A stretch of DNA of 64,000 bases, from contig CM036168.1 of assembly GCA_020631735.1 (NCBI GenBank), positions 101,824,036 to 101,888,035 of the forward strand. Direction: 5' to 3'. Source of the stretch: Saccharum officinarum (taxonomy: Eukaryota > Streptophyta > Magnoliopsida > Poales > Poaceae). Position 1 is the first letter of the stretch; every line of letters begins with the position of its first letter. A program made the translations under genes and the position numbers. The notes under the pieces are model-generated. The model had not been told where the DNA came from. It was given only the letters and a program-made list of their open reading frames with translations, and did not search any database. Of the stretch, positions 50,335 to 60,828 are shown one piece after another.

Positions 50335-53300
50335 TGCTTATTACTTATCCATTAGAGTTACTGTCGTTTTTAATGAACTAAGTAAACATCTTAGATTAGA
50401 TGTATGCAACAAAACAAGATCTCATGTTGAGACCACATCACAAATGGAAAGAGCAAGCATAACTCAAGGAAAATGGCATATTTGACAGTCATTGGACCCT
50501 CAATTTGAGATTTTCCATTAAAAATGTCTAAGTTCAAGCTTTTCACAAGAAAGCACAAGAGTTCTCTCAATCTACAAGAATAGAAGGCAAAATTATGCTA
50601 TGTAATATGTAAATAATCGTAATGCCCCCTTTACCCCCACCCCTTTTTGCATCGCACATGGGTAGGCAGTGAACAAAATGCATGGATTGCCTGAGTAGTT
50701 GGAACTCGAATCGATACTATCCAGGGCACCCAAAGTTGGTGCACCCGAATCTGGAGATATTTAAGTTCAATCCCCGAATCATGGTTATTAAGTTAGTAAA
50801 TGGAGGGGAGGCAATCTATCACCTTCATACCACAGAAGTGCTCAACACTTGACAAATGGATGGCATAAAAACAGAACCTAGAGGTGATTAGATAGAAATG
50901 GCAAACACAGAGGGATGGAAAAAGGGCAAAAGATAAAAGAAAACCACCTCCCCGGCTACCCCTATTTCCCTATCCCACAGTAGCCAACAAGCCCAGAAAC
51001 ATCTCACACATACATGTGACGTCAAGAGAGGAGCTCTGAATCTTTGCCCCACCTTTTCCACCTCCACTCTTCTTGCCGTCACCTGTCCTACCATGCCTAT
51101 CCCTCAGCCCCAGGGGCGGATATAGGCCTAGGGCGTGTCCCAAAAAGTGCACTTACCCTGTCGAAAATTTATGGTCCCATCCATTGAATCTCACGGCCCA
51201 GCAAGAGCAGCCTGCTCACTCTCTATCTCCGCGCAGACAGCGCTCGTAGGTAGGCAGCTGGCCCTTGGCCATTCTCCGCAATACGATACCCTAGCGCGGT
51301 ACCACCGGCGGCATGGCAAAATCCAGTGGCGACATGGCCATATTGGGTGGGGCCATGGCCAAATTGGCCAATCGAGGATGAGCAGTGAGCGACGGTGCTG
51401 CCAAATTGATGAACGAGCCAGTCATGGGCAGGGAGTGGTTAGCAGAGGCCGTGCGACTGTGCTCAGCGTGCCGTGCGCCCGATCTCGTTCCGTCATGTAG
51501 ACGAACGACCGTCTGCGAGCGTTGGAGAGCATGACAACAGCCAGCACTTCCAGCAGGTCTGAAGGTATTAGAATTACGCATTCCCCAATCTGTGGTCCAT
51601 CAATTGTGAGTGCAGCAGCTAGAGCTACCTCTAGCAGTGAGGAGGGAGATTCAGCCTCATGATTGAATATTTTACCTTCTAGATAGTGCCTACATTCGTT
51701 TTGAGATGAATAAGCTAAGAAATAGTGCAGGAAATCAATATTTGGATGATTCCACGCTTATAATTGATCTATCAAAAATAAAAGCCATTTTTCTACAAGT
51801 CAGTGATAACTGATAAAGCCACAACCTCTCATTTTCAACAAACCCATCTTCCAATCAACTTGTAGTATTTCACGTTTAGTTTATAATTTATATAAACCAT
51901 TATGTTGTATAGATAATGAAACTATTTGGTTCTTTTTATGAGCCTTCCTTCACCTATACCCAAAAGAAATATGTGCCTTTTCTGTTCTTTGTTATACCTA
52001 ATGTGAAAATCCTAGAACCACTGTTGACTATCGGCACTTAGGCCTGAACGCCTGGTATAAGTTGTTTAGGCATTTAGATAATGGCCCTAGGCATAGAAAT
52101 TGACCAGCTCCGCCACTGCTCAGCCCCAACATCATCAGCAACTACTCACCTCCACAAGTGCCTTCCACGCCTACAGCTACCTCATCTCCAACGCGGTCTG
52201 GGGAATTCGGCAGCAGCAAAGGAACAGCTGTCAACAATCAAAAGCACATGCCAAATGGGATCACCGACCTTGACATGCCACATAGGAGGTTCCTTGAAAA
52301 CCATGTCCACCAACATGAACCCTAGTGGTAGGATGCATTCCAGACAGGATGCATCTGGCACCATCCTAAACCATGCAGAGGCAATGCGCTCTCCACTCTG
52401 CGCTGCTACTGCTAGCCGCTGCGTGAACTCCATGAAAAGCATATGGTTTAACATAGAGCCACTGCCAGAACTACTACAATGTGACAGGAGTGGGGAAGCG
52501 AATTGGAAGGGTAATGGGATGCTAATGACAAATATGGCTTATTAGACGCCATTAGTGGGCATAATAAGCCGCCATTATAGTGGCATATTTAGGGCTAGGC
52601 TTTTGAAGGTTGAAAATGTGCAAAACTGATACATTTTTCTGCTACTTAAAACAGGAGTTGGTGGTGATGCTGTGCCTGCCACCACCACCAATCTGCCCCA
52701 AAAACTTTTTTCTTATTTACCCACCTTGCCTCTGACTCTAAGTAATGGGAATTTGCTGACTGTCTTATTTCATTTGTAAATGGTAATAGTTACATGTTTC
52801 TCATTTGTATTCTCTGTGACACCATTCTTACAAGAACTATGTGCACGTGTTTAATTGTTTGGTCTGTTTTGCTGTTGCAATGCACAGGTAATTTTTCTAG
52901 TCAACACCCAATATATCTTTTAGATAAAAAAAGGATGGCAATGCCAAATGTTCAAATCACCTCAAACTTATGGCACTTAGTACTTGATAATATTTCAAGC
53001 TAGCTAATAAACATGTGAAAATTAAAAATAAAATCTAACTCGATGAACATGGAAACGGATGTTACTTTGCCACTCAGTATTAGCCTCAGTTTACATTTTT
53101 CCTGAACAAAACACACGCAACAGTGCAACACAACATGAAAACAATAAAACACCCTTAGCCACCTTATTATAAGCTTAAAATATACAAACTATTGTGCAAG
53201 CCAAACTGTTGTCATATTTTACAATATCATACTACTTTTAGGTCACTGAGAATGTGTCAGGGGACCACATAGAATTTTCTATCGAAGACAGAAAACTAAT

Positions 53301-56300
53301 GTTGACCTCTGCTAGTGGCAGGAATATTTTTACACTTCCATCAAACATGAAAACTAGACCTCTCGATTTTCCATGTGCCGCCCTCGCTGCAGATTCCACT
53401 AATGCATGTGTACAGCCCAGGGGCAAAGTTATTTAGACCAGACTGAACGACGAACCGATCAAAGTCTCAGTTAACGGTTTGATTAGTTCAACCATCAACC
53501 TCCTAAGGGAAGGCTCAAGGGTTTGAAAGCCCATGATGTTGCCTTTTCATCAATGTTTTCACATTTATTATTATTTTGTTATAATTATCTTTATGTTCCC
53601 CTTGTACTCCTGGTTTCGTCCAAAACACCGGCCACTGCTCCCCCTTCACAAGGTTCAAAGAAAACTTAGAACCAAAAAAATAAGCATGTGAGAACAGAAA
53701 AAAAAAAGACGGGAAAAGAGGGGGAAATCGGGGAAAAGGCAAAAAGAAAACAACTGACGAAGAAAAAAATGTGACCCCAATAAAAAGACAGATGAGCGAA
53801 AAAATGATCGTGAAAAAATACGGAAAAAAACGACGGACAAAGATTCATGTTGCTGCTTTAGTATTAATAACAGATATATGTCATCAGCATTGAAATATGG
53901 AGGAAAGCAGATAAATCTGGAATACAATATCTTAACACATATGATACCTGCATTTCCTGTTTCTGCTTCGGATCCAACAAGGAGTGTTATTAAGGCAGAT
54001 CCAACCTGGTTAGGATGATAAAATGGTAAAGAAAACTATGAAAAATAATAGGGATAGTAACAGTAAAATAAAGTGAATTGCTTACGCTCTGAGCCCATTT
54101 ACAACTGATGGAAATAATATTAGATAAATCCCATTGTAGAGCTACCAACTTCTCATCTTCCAAGGAATCTAAATCCAAATACTCAATCTTGATCCCGTCC
54201 AATGAGAAAGTAAGGTGAGGTTCAAGACACAAAGTTTTGTCACATATCATGAAGGCAGGACTAAGTACGACCGGTCCTGCTTTGTCAACCTAAAAAGAGG
54301 CCCCAGAAGAAAATTACAAGTGCCGGTGGCTTTAAGCAACATAGTGGTCCAAAATCTAGCAGACCAAGGTGGCATAAAATATATTAAGCATCTAAAATTG
54401 CAGCAATCTAAGAAAAAGATCAAACATATAAATGAACAGTTTAGAGTAATCTTGAAGGGGAAGTACCGAGAAATGTCATGTGGTGGGCCTTGGAAAAGCA
54501 CAAAGTCCCAACTAAGTACGTTACCCTCATCAAGGATATGTACAGGGATGTGGTGACGTTTGTCCGAACATGTGATGGCGACACCAGTGACTTTCCAATT
54601 AAAATAGGACTGCATCAGGGGTCAGCTTTGAGCCCTTATTTATTTGCTTTGGTGATGGATGAGGTCACAAGGGACATACAAGGTGATATCCCTTGGTGTA
54701 TGCTCTTTGCTGATGATGTGGTGCTAGTTGACGACAGTAGGGCGGGAGTTAATAGGAAGTTAGAACTATGGAGGCACACGTTAGAGTCGAAAGGGTTCAG
54801 ACTTAGTAGGACTAAGACCGAGTATATGAGGTGCGATTTCAGCGCGACTAGGCACGAGGAGGAAGACGTTAGCATCGATGGGCAAGTGGTGGCCAAGAAG
54901 GATACTTTTCGGTATTTAGGGTCGATGCTACAAAAGGATGGAGACATTGATGAAGATGTTAGGCATAGAATTTCAGCCGGCTGGTTGAAATGGCGTCAAG
55001 CTTCTGGCGTTCTCTGTGACAAAAGGGTGCCTCAGAAGCTGAAAGGTAAGTTCTATAGGACGGCGATTCGTCCGGCGATGTTATATGGTGCTGAGTGTTG
55101 GCCTACAAAAAGGCGACATGTCCAGCAATTGAGTGTAGCGGAGATGCGTATGTTGCGTTGGTGTTGTGGGCACACAAGGAGGGATAGAGTACGGAACGAC
55201 GATATTCGGGATAGGGTTGGGGTGGCACCAATTGAGGAGAAATTGATTCAACATCGGTTGAGATGGTTTGGACATGTCCAACGGAGGCCTCCTGAGGCGC
55301 CGGTGCGTAGTGGAGTTCTAAAGCGGGCCGATAATGTAAAGAGCGGTAGAGGTCGACCTAAACTAACTTGGGACGAGTCCGTTAAGAGAGATCTTAAGGA
55401 GTGGAATATCCCCAAGGATTTAGCTATGGACAGGAGCGCTTGGAGATTAGCAATCAACGTGCCTGAACCGTGACATCTTTTGTCTTGTGCCCTTTATGTC
55501 CCTTTATGTGTCTCCCTGTTTCTCGTCTCTTTTGGGTTTCATCTCTAGCCTACCCCAACTTGCTTGGGACAAAAGGCTATGTTGTTGTTGTTGTTGTTGT
55601 TGAAGGGGAAACGACGGAATTCTATCGTGGCAGGGTACTAAAATTTTAAAAAGCATACTAGAAGATTTTAGGTGGCCTTAACATGTTGCCTATACAAATT
55701 TGTATATTACATAACTCAGTGCAGAAGAAGAAGAGAGACATCAGGATGTAGGTCAACTCACACTTATAACTAGTCTAAAGAAAAGGTTCATAAATCATGC
55801 TTGTATACCAAGGTCAGTAATTGCACGCATCAAAATCCTGATGATTAATTTTAATGTATGGCCCCACAGTTTATGAATTGCTTCCAATGCAATTACTCAA
55901 GCTTTCCTCAGAAAATAAACTGAAAAGGTTTGACATGTTCACCTAAAAAGATCCTTTTTGTAGCTAACCACTTATCGGGAAAGAGAGAGAAGATGTTAAG
56001 ATGCGAGCACAAACAAACAGAAGCGGCGTTGTATTGGGCATCTAATATTTTTTTATCCAAAATGTTTACCGTACAATCACAAATTATAATTTAAGGAGAC
56101 ATACCAGCGCATCATAGGAATTATAGATATGCTGCAAATTTTGCTCCATATAACCTGGAATTGCACAATGATTACCAGAATTGAACACAGTTCAAGCAGA
56201 AGCCATTACAAAAGTCGAGCATATTACCAGGCACATCATAATTACTGGTAGATGAAGTGTCAGGGCTGGATGGCATGCTTTCTTCCTCAGAATCAGCTAC

Positions 56301-56571
56301 CATTCCCTGGTAGAAGACAAACAACTAACAGTTAACAAAAAAAATGCAGTGAACAGAAAGGGATACTTAATTGTATGGATAAATAAATATATACTTCTGA
56401 TGGAAGCTCAAAGGGATGTGCACTGCCAAATCTCATTTCTTCCACAGGCTGATTTCCAGACATGTGATATTCATCTAAGCAAGTATTGGTATTGATACGA
56501 TCAGTATAGATTGCCGAAGTCGCCATTACTACATCAAATTTGGTTGTTGCATTGGAAGTATCCTGATCCAT
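37044..56571 (-). CDS. ULP2-type SUMO-specific cysteine protease (C48), 15 exons, 1049 aa
   Basis: Removes SUMO from target proteins; plant ULP2-type proteases act mainly in the nucleus. Minus-strand exons: 56395-56571, 56228-56306, 56105-56154, 54086-54289, 53948-54005, 50095-50203, 49129-49197, 48607-48735, 47063-47263, 46928-46983, 46754-46847, 46096-46186, 39568-39687, 38477-38848, 37044-38384 (3150 bp, in frame). Residues 103-225 form the N-terminal conserved region (ends [12 protein letters not shown]). The C48 domain spans about 268-480: [53 protein letters not shown]. Catalytic residues: His361 (LHWSL), Asp394 (HMDSLKG), Gln443 and Cys449 ([10 protein letters not shown]); all present. 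The tail (480-1049) is acidic and Ser/Asn-rich with three 46-aa repeats. ATG 56571 has an in-frame TGA just upstream. Intron 10 (46848-46927) uses a GC donor. Introns carry six transposon insertions. Exon joins were made by eye; a further 5' non-coding exon is possible. Confidence 0.92.
37386..37799 (-). repeat. three 138-bp (46-aa) tandem repeats in the SUMO-protease tail
   Basis: In the last exon, three units of exactly 138 bp run 37799-37662, 37661-37524 and 37523-37386 (minus strand). Unit starts read [38 protein letters not shown] and [19 protein letters not shown]. Units 1 and 2 are close; unit 3 is more diverged. Units are acidic and likely disordered. The period keeps the reading frame. 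Confidence 0.9.
39735..39851 (-). repeat. copia 3' LTR, 117 bp
   Basis: Matches the 5' LTR except for two substitutions and an extra 14 bp (GCCTCATAGGCCTA), which looks like a local duplication of the neighbouring CCTCATGGGCCTA. Confidence 0.92.
39940..43329 (-). pseudogene. copia pol (protease, integrase, RT, RNase H), broken
   Basis: Minus strand, in order: protease active site [10 protein letters not shown] (about 42945); GAG-pre-integrase with [13 protein letters not shown] and CHACQLGRH; integrase core with HCDLW and CDNGREF; RT with [39 protein letters not shown] and the catalytic [10 protein letters not shown]; RNase H with YTDADWAG and SAEAEYRA; end LNITSG-stop at 39940. Damage: frameshift at the C run 43291-43303, another at or near the C run 41750-41760 with a stop close to 42019, TGA at 41268, a one-base loss in GGGCCCCC near 40620, TAG near 40574 and TAA near 40167. 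Without these it would be a single copia polyprotein. Confidence 0.9.
43304..44914 (-). pseudogene. copia gag (UBN2-type), broken
   Basis: One frame from ATG 44914 to the 13-C run at 43291-43303, interrupted by an in-frame TAG at 44228-44230. The first 228 codons are an unusual Ala/Pro/Gly-rich extension with three 63-bp tandem repeats. The rest is a typical copia Gag: [72 protein letters not shown]. No CCHC knuckle is seen before the frame is lost in the Gly-rich stretch (GGGG repeat). It would coat the element's RNA in the cytoplasm. Confidence 0.85.
44593..44781 (-). repeat. 63-bp tandem repeats in the copia gag leader
   Basis: Three units start at 44593, 44656 and 44719 (GGCCGGCCGCGCGCCCAGCG), period exactly 63 bp, encoding on the minus strand an Ala-rich 21-residue motif of the type [19 protein letters not shown]. 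The third unit degrades at its right end. Confidence 0.85.
44995..45097 (-). repeat. copia 5' LTR, 103 bp
   Basis: On the minus strand it runs TGTTGGATTATGAG to CTTCTAGCA, with a TATATAG promoter-like box near the middle, followed by the iMet-type primer site at 44981-44994. Very short for a copia LTR. Confidence 0.92.
47479..47790 (+). mobile_element. tRNA-derived SINE in intron 8 of the SUMO-protease gene (antisense)
   Basis: The head contains an A-box-like TAGCTGAGTTGAGTT and a B-box-like GAGTTCGACTCCC, spaced as in a tRNA promoter, and reads to an A run (47579-47590). The following part (TCTGTCTCACGGCAAAGCAC, GGCCCGGCC, GTCGTTCTCACATTGGCTAC) fits the body of a grass SINE family as I remember it. 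The 3' end is decayed among C and A runs and no target duplication could be fixed. Confidence 0.55.
48141..48350. repeat. 105-bp tandem duplication in intron 8
   Basis: TTCTTCATACACCTCAACAA at 48141 recurs at 48246 and the whole unit through the CTTTGCTTAGATTAAAGTAC segment is repeated with one or two differences. Non-coding. Confidence 0.92.
49554..49820. mobile_element. Tourist-like MITE, 267 bp, in intron 6 of the SUMO-protease gene
   Basis: Ends GGGCCTGTTTGGAACC and GGATCCAAACAGGCCC are inverted repeats with one mismatch. The flanks TTG and TTA would be a 3-bp duplication with one change. Interior words TTAGCTGCTAACT and AGCTGCTAACTATTA recur on opposite strands. Confidence 0.75.
50267..50330. 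repeat. (TA)32 microsatellite in intron 5
   Basis: An uninterrupted 64-bp TA run about 60 bp upstream of the acceptor side of exon 6 (minus strand). Confidence 0.97.
51111..52118. mobile_element. non-autonomous hAT element, 1008 bp, in intron 5 of the SUMO-protease gene
   Basis: Imperfect terminal inverted repeats CAGGGGCGGATATAGGCC and (inverted) CAGTGGCGGAGCTGGTC, flanked by a perfect 8-bp duplication CTCAGCCC (51103-51110, 52119-52126), the hallmark of hAT transposons. The interior has no transposase or BED domain; the small frame at 51135-51500 resembles nothing I know. Confidence 0.88.
52127..53947. other. rest of intron 5, no feature recognised
   Basis: No exon that would extend the SUMO protease: exon 5 (53948) and exon 6 (50203) already join in phase. 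A 60-codon plus-strand frame at 53254-53436 (ending [11 protein letters not shown]) looks protein-like but matches nothing I can name. Purine-rich low-complexity sequence covers about 53690-53840. Confidence 0.4.
54463..55600 (+). pseudogene. RTE-clade LINE, 3' fragment, antisense in intron 3 of the SUMO-protease gene
   Basis: An open frame of 331 codons (54478-55473) covers the C-terminal half of an RTE-type reverse transcriptase: [19 protein letters not shown], catalytic FADD at residues 77-80, [40 protein letters not shown] and [12 protein letters not shown]. The N-terminal endonuclease is missing (5' truncation). The short 3' UTR ends in the (TTG)n tail typical of plant RTE elements, and TTGAAGGGGAA repeats on both sides (54452-54462, 55600-55610). 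The frame that remains has no stop, so the insertion is fairly young, but it cannot act alone. Confidence 0.92.
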
Positions 56572-57193
56572 TTTAGGGTACTCAGCTCAGGGTTCCAAAA
56601 AGCGGCACTAAGCGCACGCTTCGCGCTGAAGCGCTAATCGGACAGGTAACGCTTCCAATTAAATATCCCTGAAGCCGCCGCGAGCCTGGGACCGCCCCGC
56701 CGTCGCTGCCGACGAATCTCCGCAAAACGCACCGAGAGAGAGCTGCGAGAGATGGAGGAGCTGAAAAAAGTAGATCTCACTGGCTCCTTCTCCCTTCTCA
56801 CGCGGGATGGACGCCGCTGCGCCTGGATCCACGCGCTGCGCCTCCTCCTCCCTCCTCACACGCGTAGCCGGCGACGGAGAAGAAGCCCCGCGGCCAGGAA
56901 CGACGGAGGGAGGCGGGGCGGCGATGAAGGGCGAGACGGCGCGGGAGGCAGGGCGGGAGGGGCGGAGCGGATGAGGCGGATGCGCGCCGTCGCTCGGCGG
57001 CGCGACGGGAGGTGTGGGGCGGTGGTGCTAGGCCGAGCAGGAGCGGTGGGGCGGCGGAGAAGAAAGAAGACTTGGTGGTGCGCCGCGGTCCTCGTAACCC
57101 GGCTGAAAAACCCTCGTGCCTGATTTGCTGCGAGACGAAAATACCTCAAAAAAAAATGAAAAAATACAGATTATAAGCCAAATGAATCGAGCC
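56572..57193 (-). promoter_or_regulatory. GC-rich 5' region of the SUMO-protease gene
   Basis: GC-rich and CpG-rich from about 56660 to 57120, as expected of a grass promoter and 5' UTR. An in-frame TGA lies 15 bp before ATG 56571. Arg/Ala-rich open frames on both strands here have no recognisable domain. No TATA box can be assigned. Confidence 0.5.
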
Positions 57194-57196
57194 TAA

Positions 57197-57483
57197 GAGC
57201 ATGTTTGGACGTAGGGATTAAAGTTTAGAGGACTATAAACATGAGGTGATAAAAAATAATTTATAAGACAAATCTATTAAGTCTAATTATTTTATTATTA
57301 GCACATATTTATTATAGCACTATATTATCAAAACATAACTAATTAGGCTTAATAGATTCGTCTCGTAAGTTAATCATAATCTATGCAATTCGTTTTGTAA
57401 CTAGTCTACGTTTAATACTTCAAATTAGTGTTCAAATATTAACATGACAAAGACTAAGCTTTAGTCCTGAACCAAATATGCCC
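57197..57483. mobile_element. Tourist-like MITE, 287 bp
   Basis: Ends GAGCATGTTTGG and CCAAATATGCCC are inverted repeats with two mismatches, flanked by TAA (57194-57196, 57484-57486). Interior words ATTCGTCTCG and TTTAATACTTCAAATTAG occur in many grass Tourist elements (from memory). Confidence 0.87.
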
Positions 57484-57486
57484 TAA

Positions 57487-57551
57487 GAGCAACTCTAGTA
57501 TGAGCACTCAAATCAGGACCACTACTTTTAATTTGGGTGCTTGTAGAGTTG
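57487..57551. mobile_element. small palindromic MITE remnant
   Basis: CAACTCTAGTATGAGCACTC on the left pairs with the inverse of GGGTGCTTGTAGAGTTG on the right. The right arm stops at GAGTTG where the next repeat begins; the missing CTC is found at 59905, beyond that repeat. Confidence 0.5.
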
Positions 57552-59904
57552 AGATGGACTAGAGGGGGGTAAATAGTCATTTCTAAAATTTAATCGCGTC
57601 GGCTAACCGAAATATGTGTGACGGTCTAACCAAGACTATATCCCCCTATCTAAATTCTCTAGCACCTTATAAAGATACTAATTAAGTGACTAAGGTGACA
57701 AGCTCATCAAGAGCTCACCTAATCAATTCTAACTTGTAAGGTCACACTAACCTATGCAAATAGTACTTTACCAACCGGAGGAGCTCATACACAATTCTAG
57801 TAAAGTAAAAGCACAAAACTCCTAAACTCACTGCAATACTCAATAAGAAGGCAATCAATGCCAAATTAGAGAGCATAAATTACATAGCTACACAAACTAA
57901 GCAATGTGACTAACAAGGCTACACAAAACCAAATTTGCCACATAAGGGAGGTACTTATATGCTATACAAATAAGAAGATAATTAGCAAACTACATAAGCA
58001 CAACTAGTTACAAATAACAACTGCACAAGCACAAGTATAAGAATACAAATACAAGCTTTTGCAATGAGGATGCAAACCATCGAGAAGAGAATGGAGACAA
58101 TGCTAACACGATGATTTCCTATCGAGGTTCACTTGGTTGCCACCAAGCTACGTCCCGTTGTGTCGATCAACACCTCATGGTTCGGCGGCTACTCGGTATT
58201 CCAAAACCGAGTCCTCCCAAAGGGCGCCGCAAGAACCTACCGCAAGTGTGGTAGCTTAATGATACGCTCGACTAGAGTTACTCTTCACGATCCCCGCGGG
58301 GTGAGCATAATCCCCCTCACAAATCTTCTCCGGAGCCACATACAATCTTCTTGCGTGCTTCGACAGAGCCACAAGCTATCAAGCCGTCTAGGAGGTGGCA
58401 ACCTCTAAGAGTAACAAGCACCACCGGTTTGCAAAACGAACACCTAGTGCCACTCGATGCAACCTCACAATGCAAGCGTACTAGAATTGCTTGCTCACTC
58501 AATCGAATGAACACTACAAGTAAAAGTGAGTTAGAGGGCTCTCAAGCACTACCACATAAGCCACCAAGGCCCTCGTGTGCTTAGCAACAGGTCAAAGGCC
58601 AGCCAAGTGCTCTATTTATAACCCCACAGTCAAATAGAATCGTTACCCTTTCACTGGGTAGAACTCGGGCTGACCGGACGCACCTGGCCAGAGCCCAGTC
58701 GCTCCTGGACATCCACGTGTACTAGCCATTTAAACTTAGCCGTTGCCACCAATAGCTACTTTGCACGTGCACAGACACACCACTTACCAGACACGTCGGT
58801 GGAAACGACCTGACACCGCCTAGCCAGCGTCCGGTCTCGAGGAGGTTTTGCGTGACCTGCCGCTTATGACCAGACGCAGGCCAGCATCCGCTCGCCCCCT
58901 GACCACACGCAGAGCTGCCACGTGTCAACGTTGCACCTCACGCCATTGCGTCAGCATACGTCAGAGGGCTTGCGCCCAGTCACTTTTACTGTGCAGCATC
59001 TGGTCATTTGACCAAGACCGCACCTCAACTACTGCCACTGACCGGACACGTTGGTGCCCCCGAGTTCAGCGTCCGATCACTCACAGTGACCTATTTCGCT
59101 TTCGTTTCTTCGCCGAGTTGATCTGTTTCAACTCCAACTTCTTTCTCCTATGTAATTGTGTCAACACCACAGAGTGTACACCACCATGTGTATGTGTGTT
59201 AGCATTCTCATAATCATTTTCAAGGAGTTAGCCACTCAACTTGCCACGCCACTCGATCATAGTGACGATGCAAAGTCAGATCACTCGAATGGCACTAGAT
59301 GACCGATATACAAATAAGTTTGCCCCTCTTGATAGTACGGCCATCTATACCTAAACTTAGTCATCAACTTCTCTACACACTTATGACTGGTGAAATGGAA
59401 AAGCCCTAGGTTATATCTTTGTCTTGCGTATTCCATTCCATCTCCTCCAATGTTGATGCAACACATGCACCAACATGATCAACAATGATATGGTCCACTC
59501 CATATCATCACGTGATCATATTAGTTCATCGATCTTGACTTTACTTGCTTTTCACCGTTGTGTCGGTCCATCGGTGCTAAGTCTTGCTCAAGCTTCACCG
59601 TCACACGTGGTCCCTCGCTTCGAAGCCCCCGACTTGTCCTTCACCCTTGCAACCGGTCCGTCGAGCCAAGTCATATCTTAATCTTCTCCACCTCGATCAC
59701 ATGACTCAATGTCATGTCTCATGTGCAATAAGCTCCTCTATCATCACATGTGCAAGCTTTGCAATATCTCCAAGTCATTTCCACCTCCATGACATATGCT
59801 GCTCACACACATGTGGACTAATCTCCTGTGTATCTCATATAAACATAATTAGTCCATCTAAGGTTGTCACTCAATTACCAAAATCAAACAAGGATCTTTC
59901 AGTG
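57552..59904 (-). mobile_element. unclassified repeat element, minus-strand copy (about 2.35 kb)
   Basis: Left edge GATGGACTAGAGGGGGG, right edge (inverse) CACTGAAAGATCCTTG at 59904. Parts are shared in opposite orientation with 60829-61572: the terminal block, GCCGTACTATCAAGAGGGG near 59345-59327, and AATGCTAACACACATACAC near 59190. CACTG ends suggest a CACTA-like transposon but the opposite end does not show the expected inverse, so the class is open. No transposase. The small frames at 58133-58408 and 58848-59213 are not supported. Confidence 0.55.
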
Positions 59905-60828
59905 CTCCCTCTATTTTTGTTGGGATAGTATTTTTCACTTCTACTCTAGCAGCAATACCTAAATTTAAGCCCCAAATTCATTCCAGTAGACACTAACAAA
60001 TAGGGCCTGCTTGCCATTCTCTCTATATTCTTCCTTGTCCTCCCTACGGGCCCTCTCAGCCTGCATCACGCGAAAAGCCATGCTCGTGCGGAGGCGGGCG
60101 AACTGGCAATGGCCACACTCACGCTCGCACGGAGGTCGTTCGCCTGGTAGATGAGGTCCCTGCGACGGCCACGCTCGAACGGAGGTAGGCGAGGTCCCAG
60201 GGAGGCCCCTCCCTGGCGCGTTAGAAGGAGATTCGTGGAAGGAGGCCCCTCTCCTGCGTGGAAGAAGGAGATCCGTCAGGCATGCGAGGTCTCCAGCGAG
60301 GCCCCTCCACTGGCTCCTCTCTCCCTGACTCGCCGCTCAGACCTGGCCTGAGCTCGCCCCATGTGTGGAAGGAGATCCGCTGGAGACAGAGTGACTCGCC
60401 GAGGATGAAGGGATCCGCGAGCTACCTGAGCTTGTTGCGTGCGAGCATGGAGGGAGCTCCACCGGGGAAGAAGGAGCTGGCGGTGCGCAGGCAGGAAAGG
60501 AGAGAGGGAGTCGCACCACCATCTGTTGGAGCTCGTTGCTACAACGAGGAGAAGAAAGGGAGTCATGCCGCCAGCGCTGGAGCTCACTGCCGCAACCGGA
60601 AGACGCGAGCGAGAGCTGGACGGTCGTCCTTCTGTGCGAGTGTGCGAGGAAAAATGGCCACAATGGTGGGATGGGGGCTGAAGGCAAGCCAACAAGAATG
60701 GGGTCCTTGGGGTAAATATGGATGCCTAGCCAAATATGGGTCTGTAGTAGGGGGCCCTAATCGAGTGATGTTTTTAGCCTGGACACCCATATTTAGTTAT
60801 GGGGGCTTAAGTAGATGCCCTACTGAAA
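59905..60828. other. GC-rich spacer, possible Pack-MULE
   Basis: Between two head-to-head repeats. The flanks carry loosely inverted blocks (CTCTAGCAGCAATACCTAAATT.. AAGCCCC near 59945-59974; GGGGGCTTAAGTAGATGCCC near 60802-60824) reminiscent of Mutator-type ends, around a GC-rich core (about 60040-60650) with repeated GAGGCCCCTCC words. The frame at 60258-60854 (198 codons) is low-complexity and I do not call it a gene. No 9-bp duplication was confirmed. Confidence 0.35.

Noticed and set aside
51135..51500. 121-codon frame inside the hAT element
   Set aside because: No transposase or BED-finger motifs and His/Gly-rich by composition; not supported as a gene.
53254..53436. 60-codon plus-strand frame in intron 5 (and its minus-strand shadow)
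   Set aside because: Looks somewhat protein-like but matches nothing I recognise, and the neighbouring SUMO-protease exons already join in phase without it.
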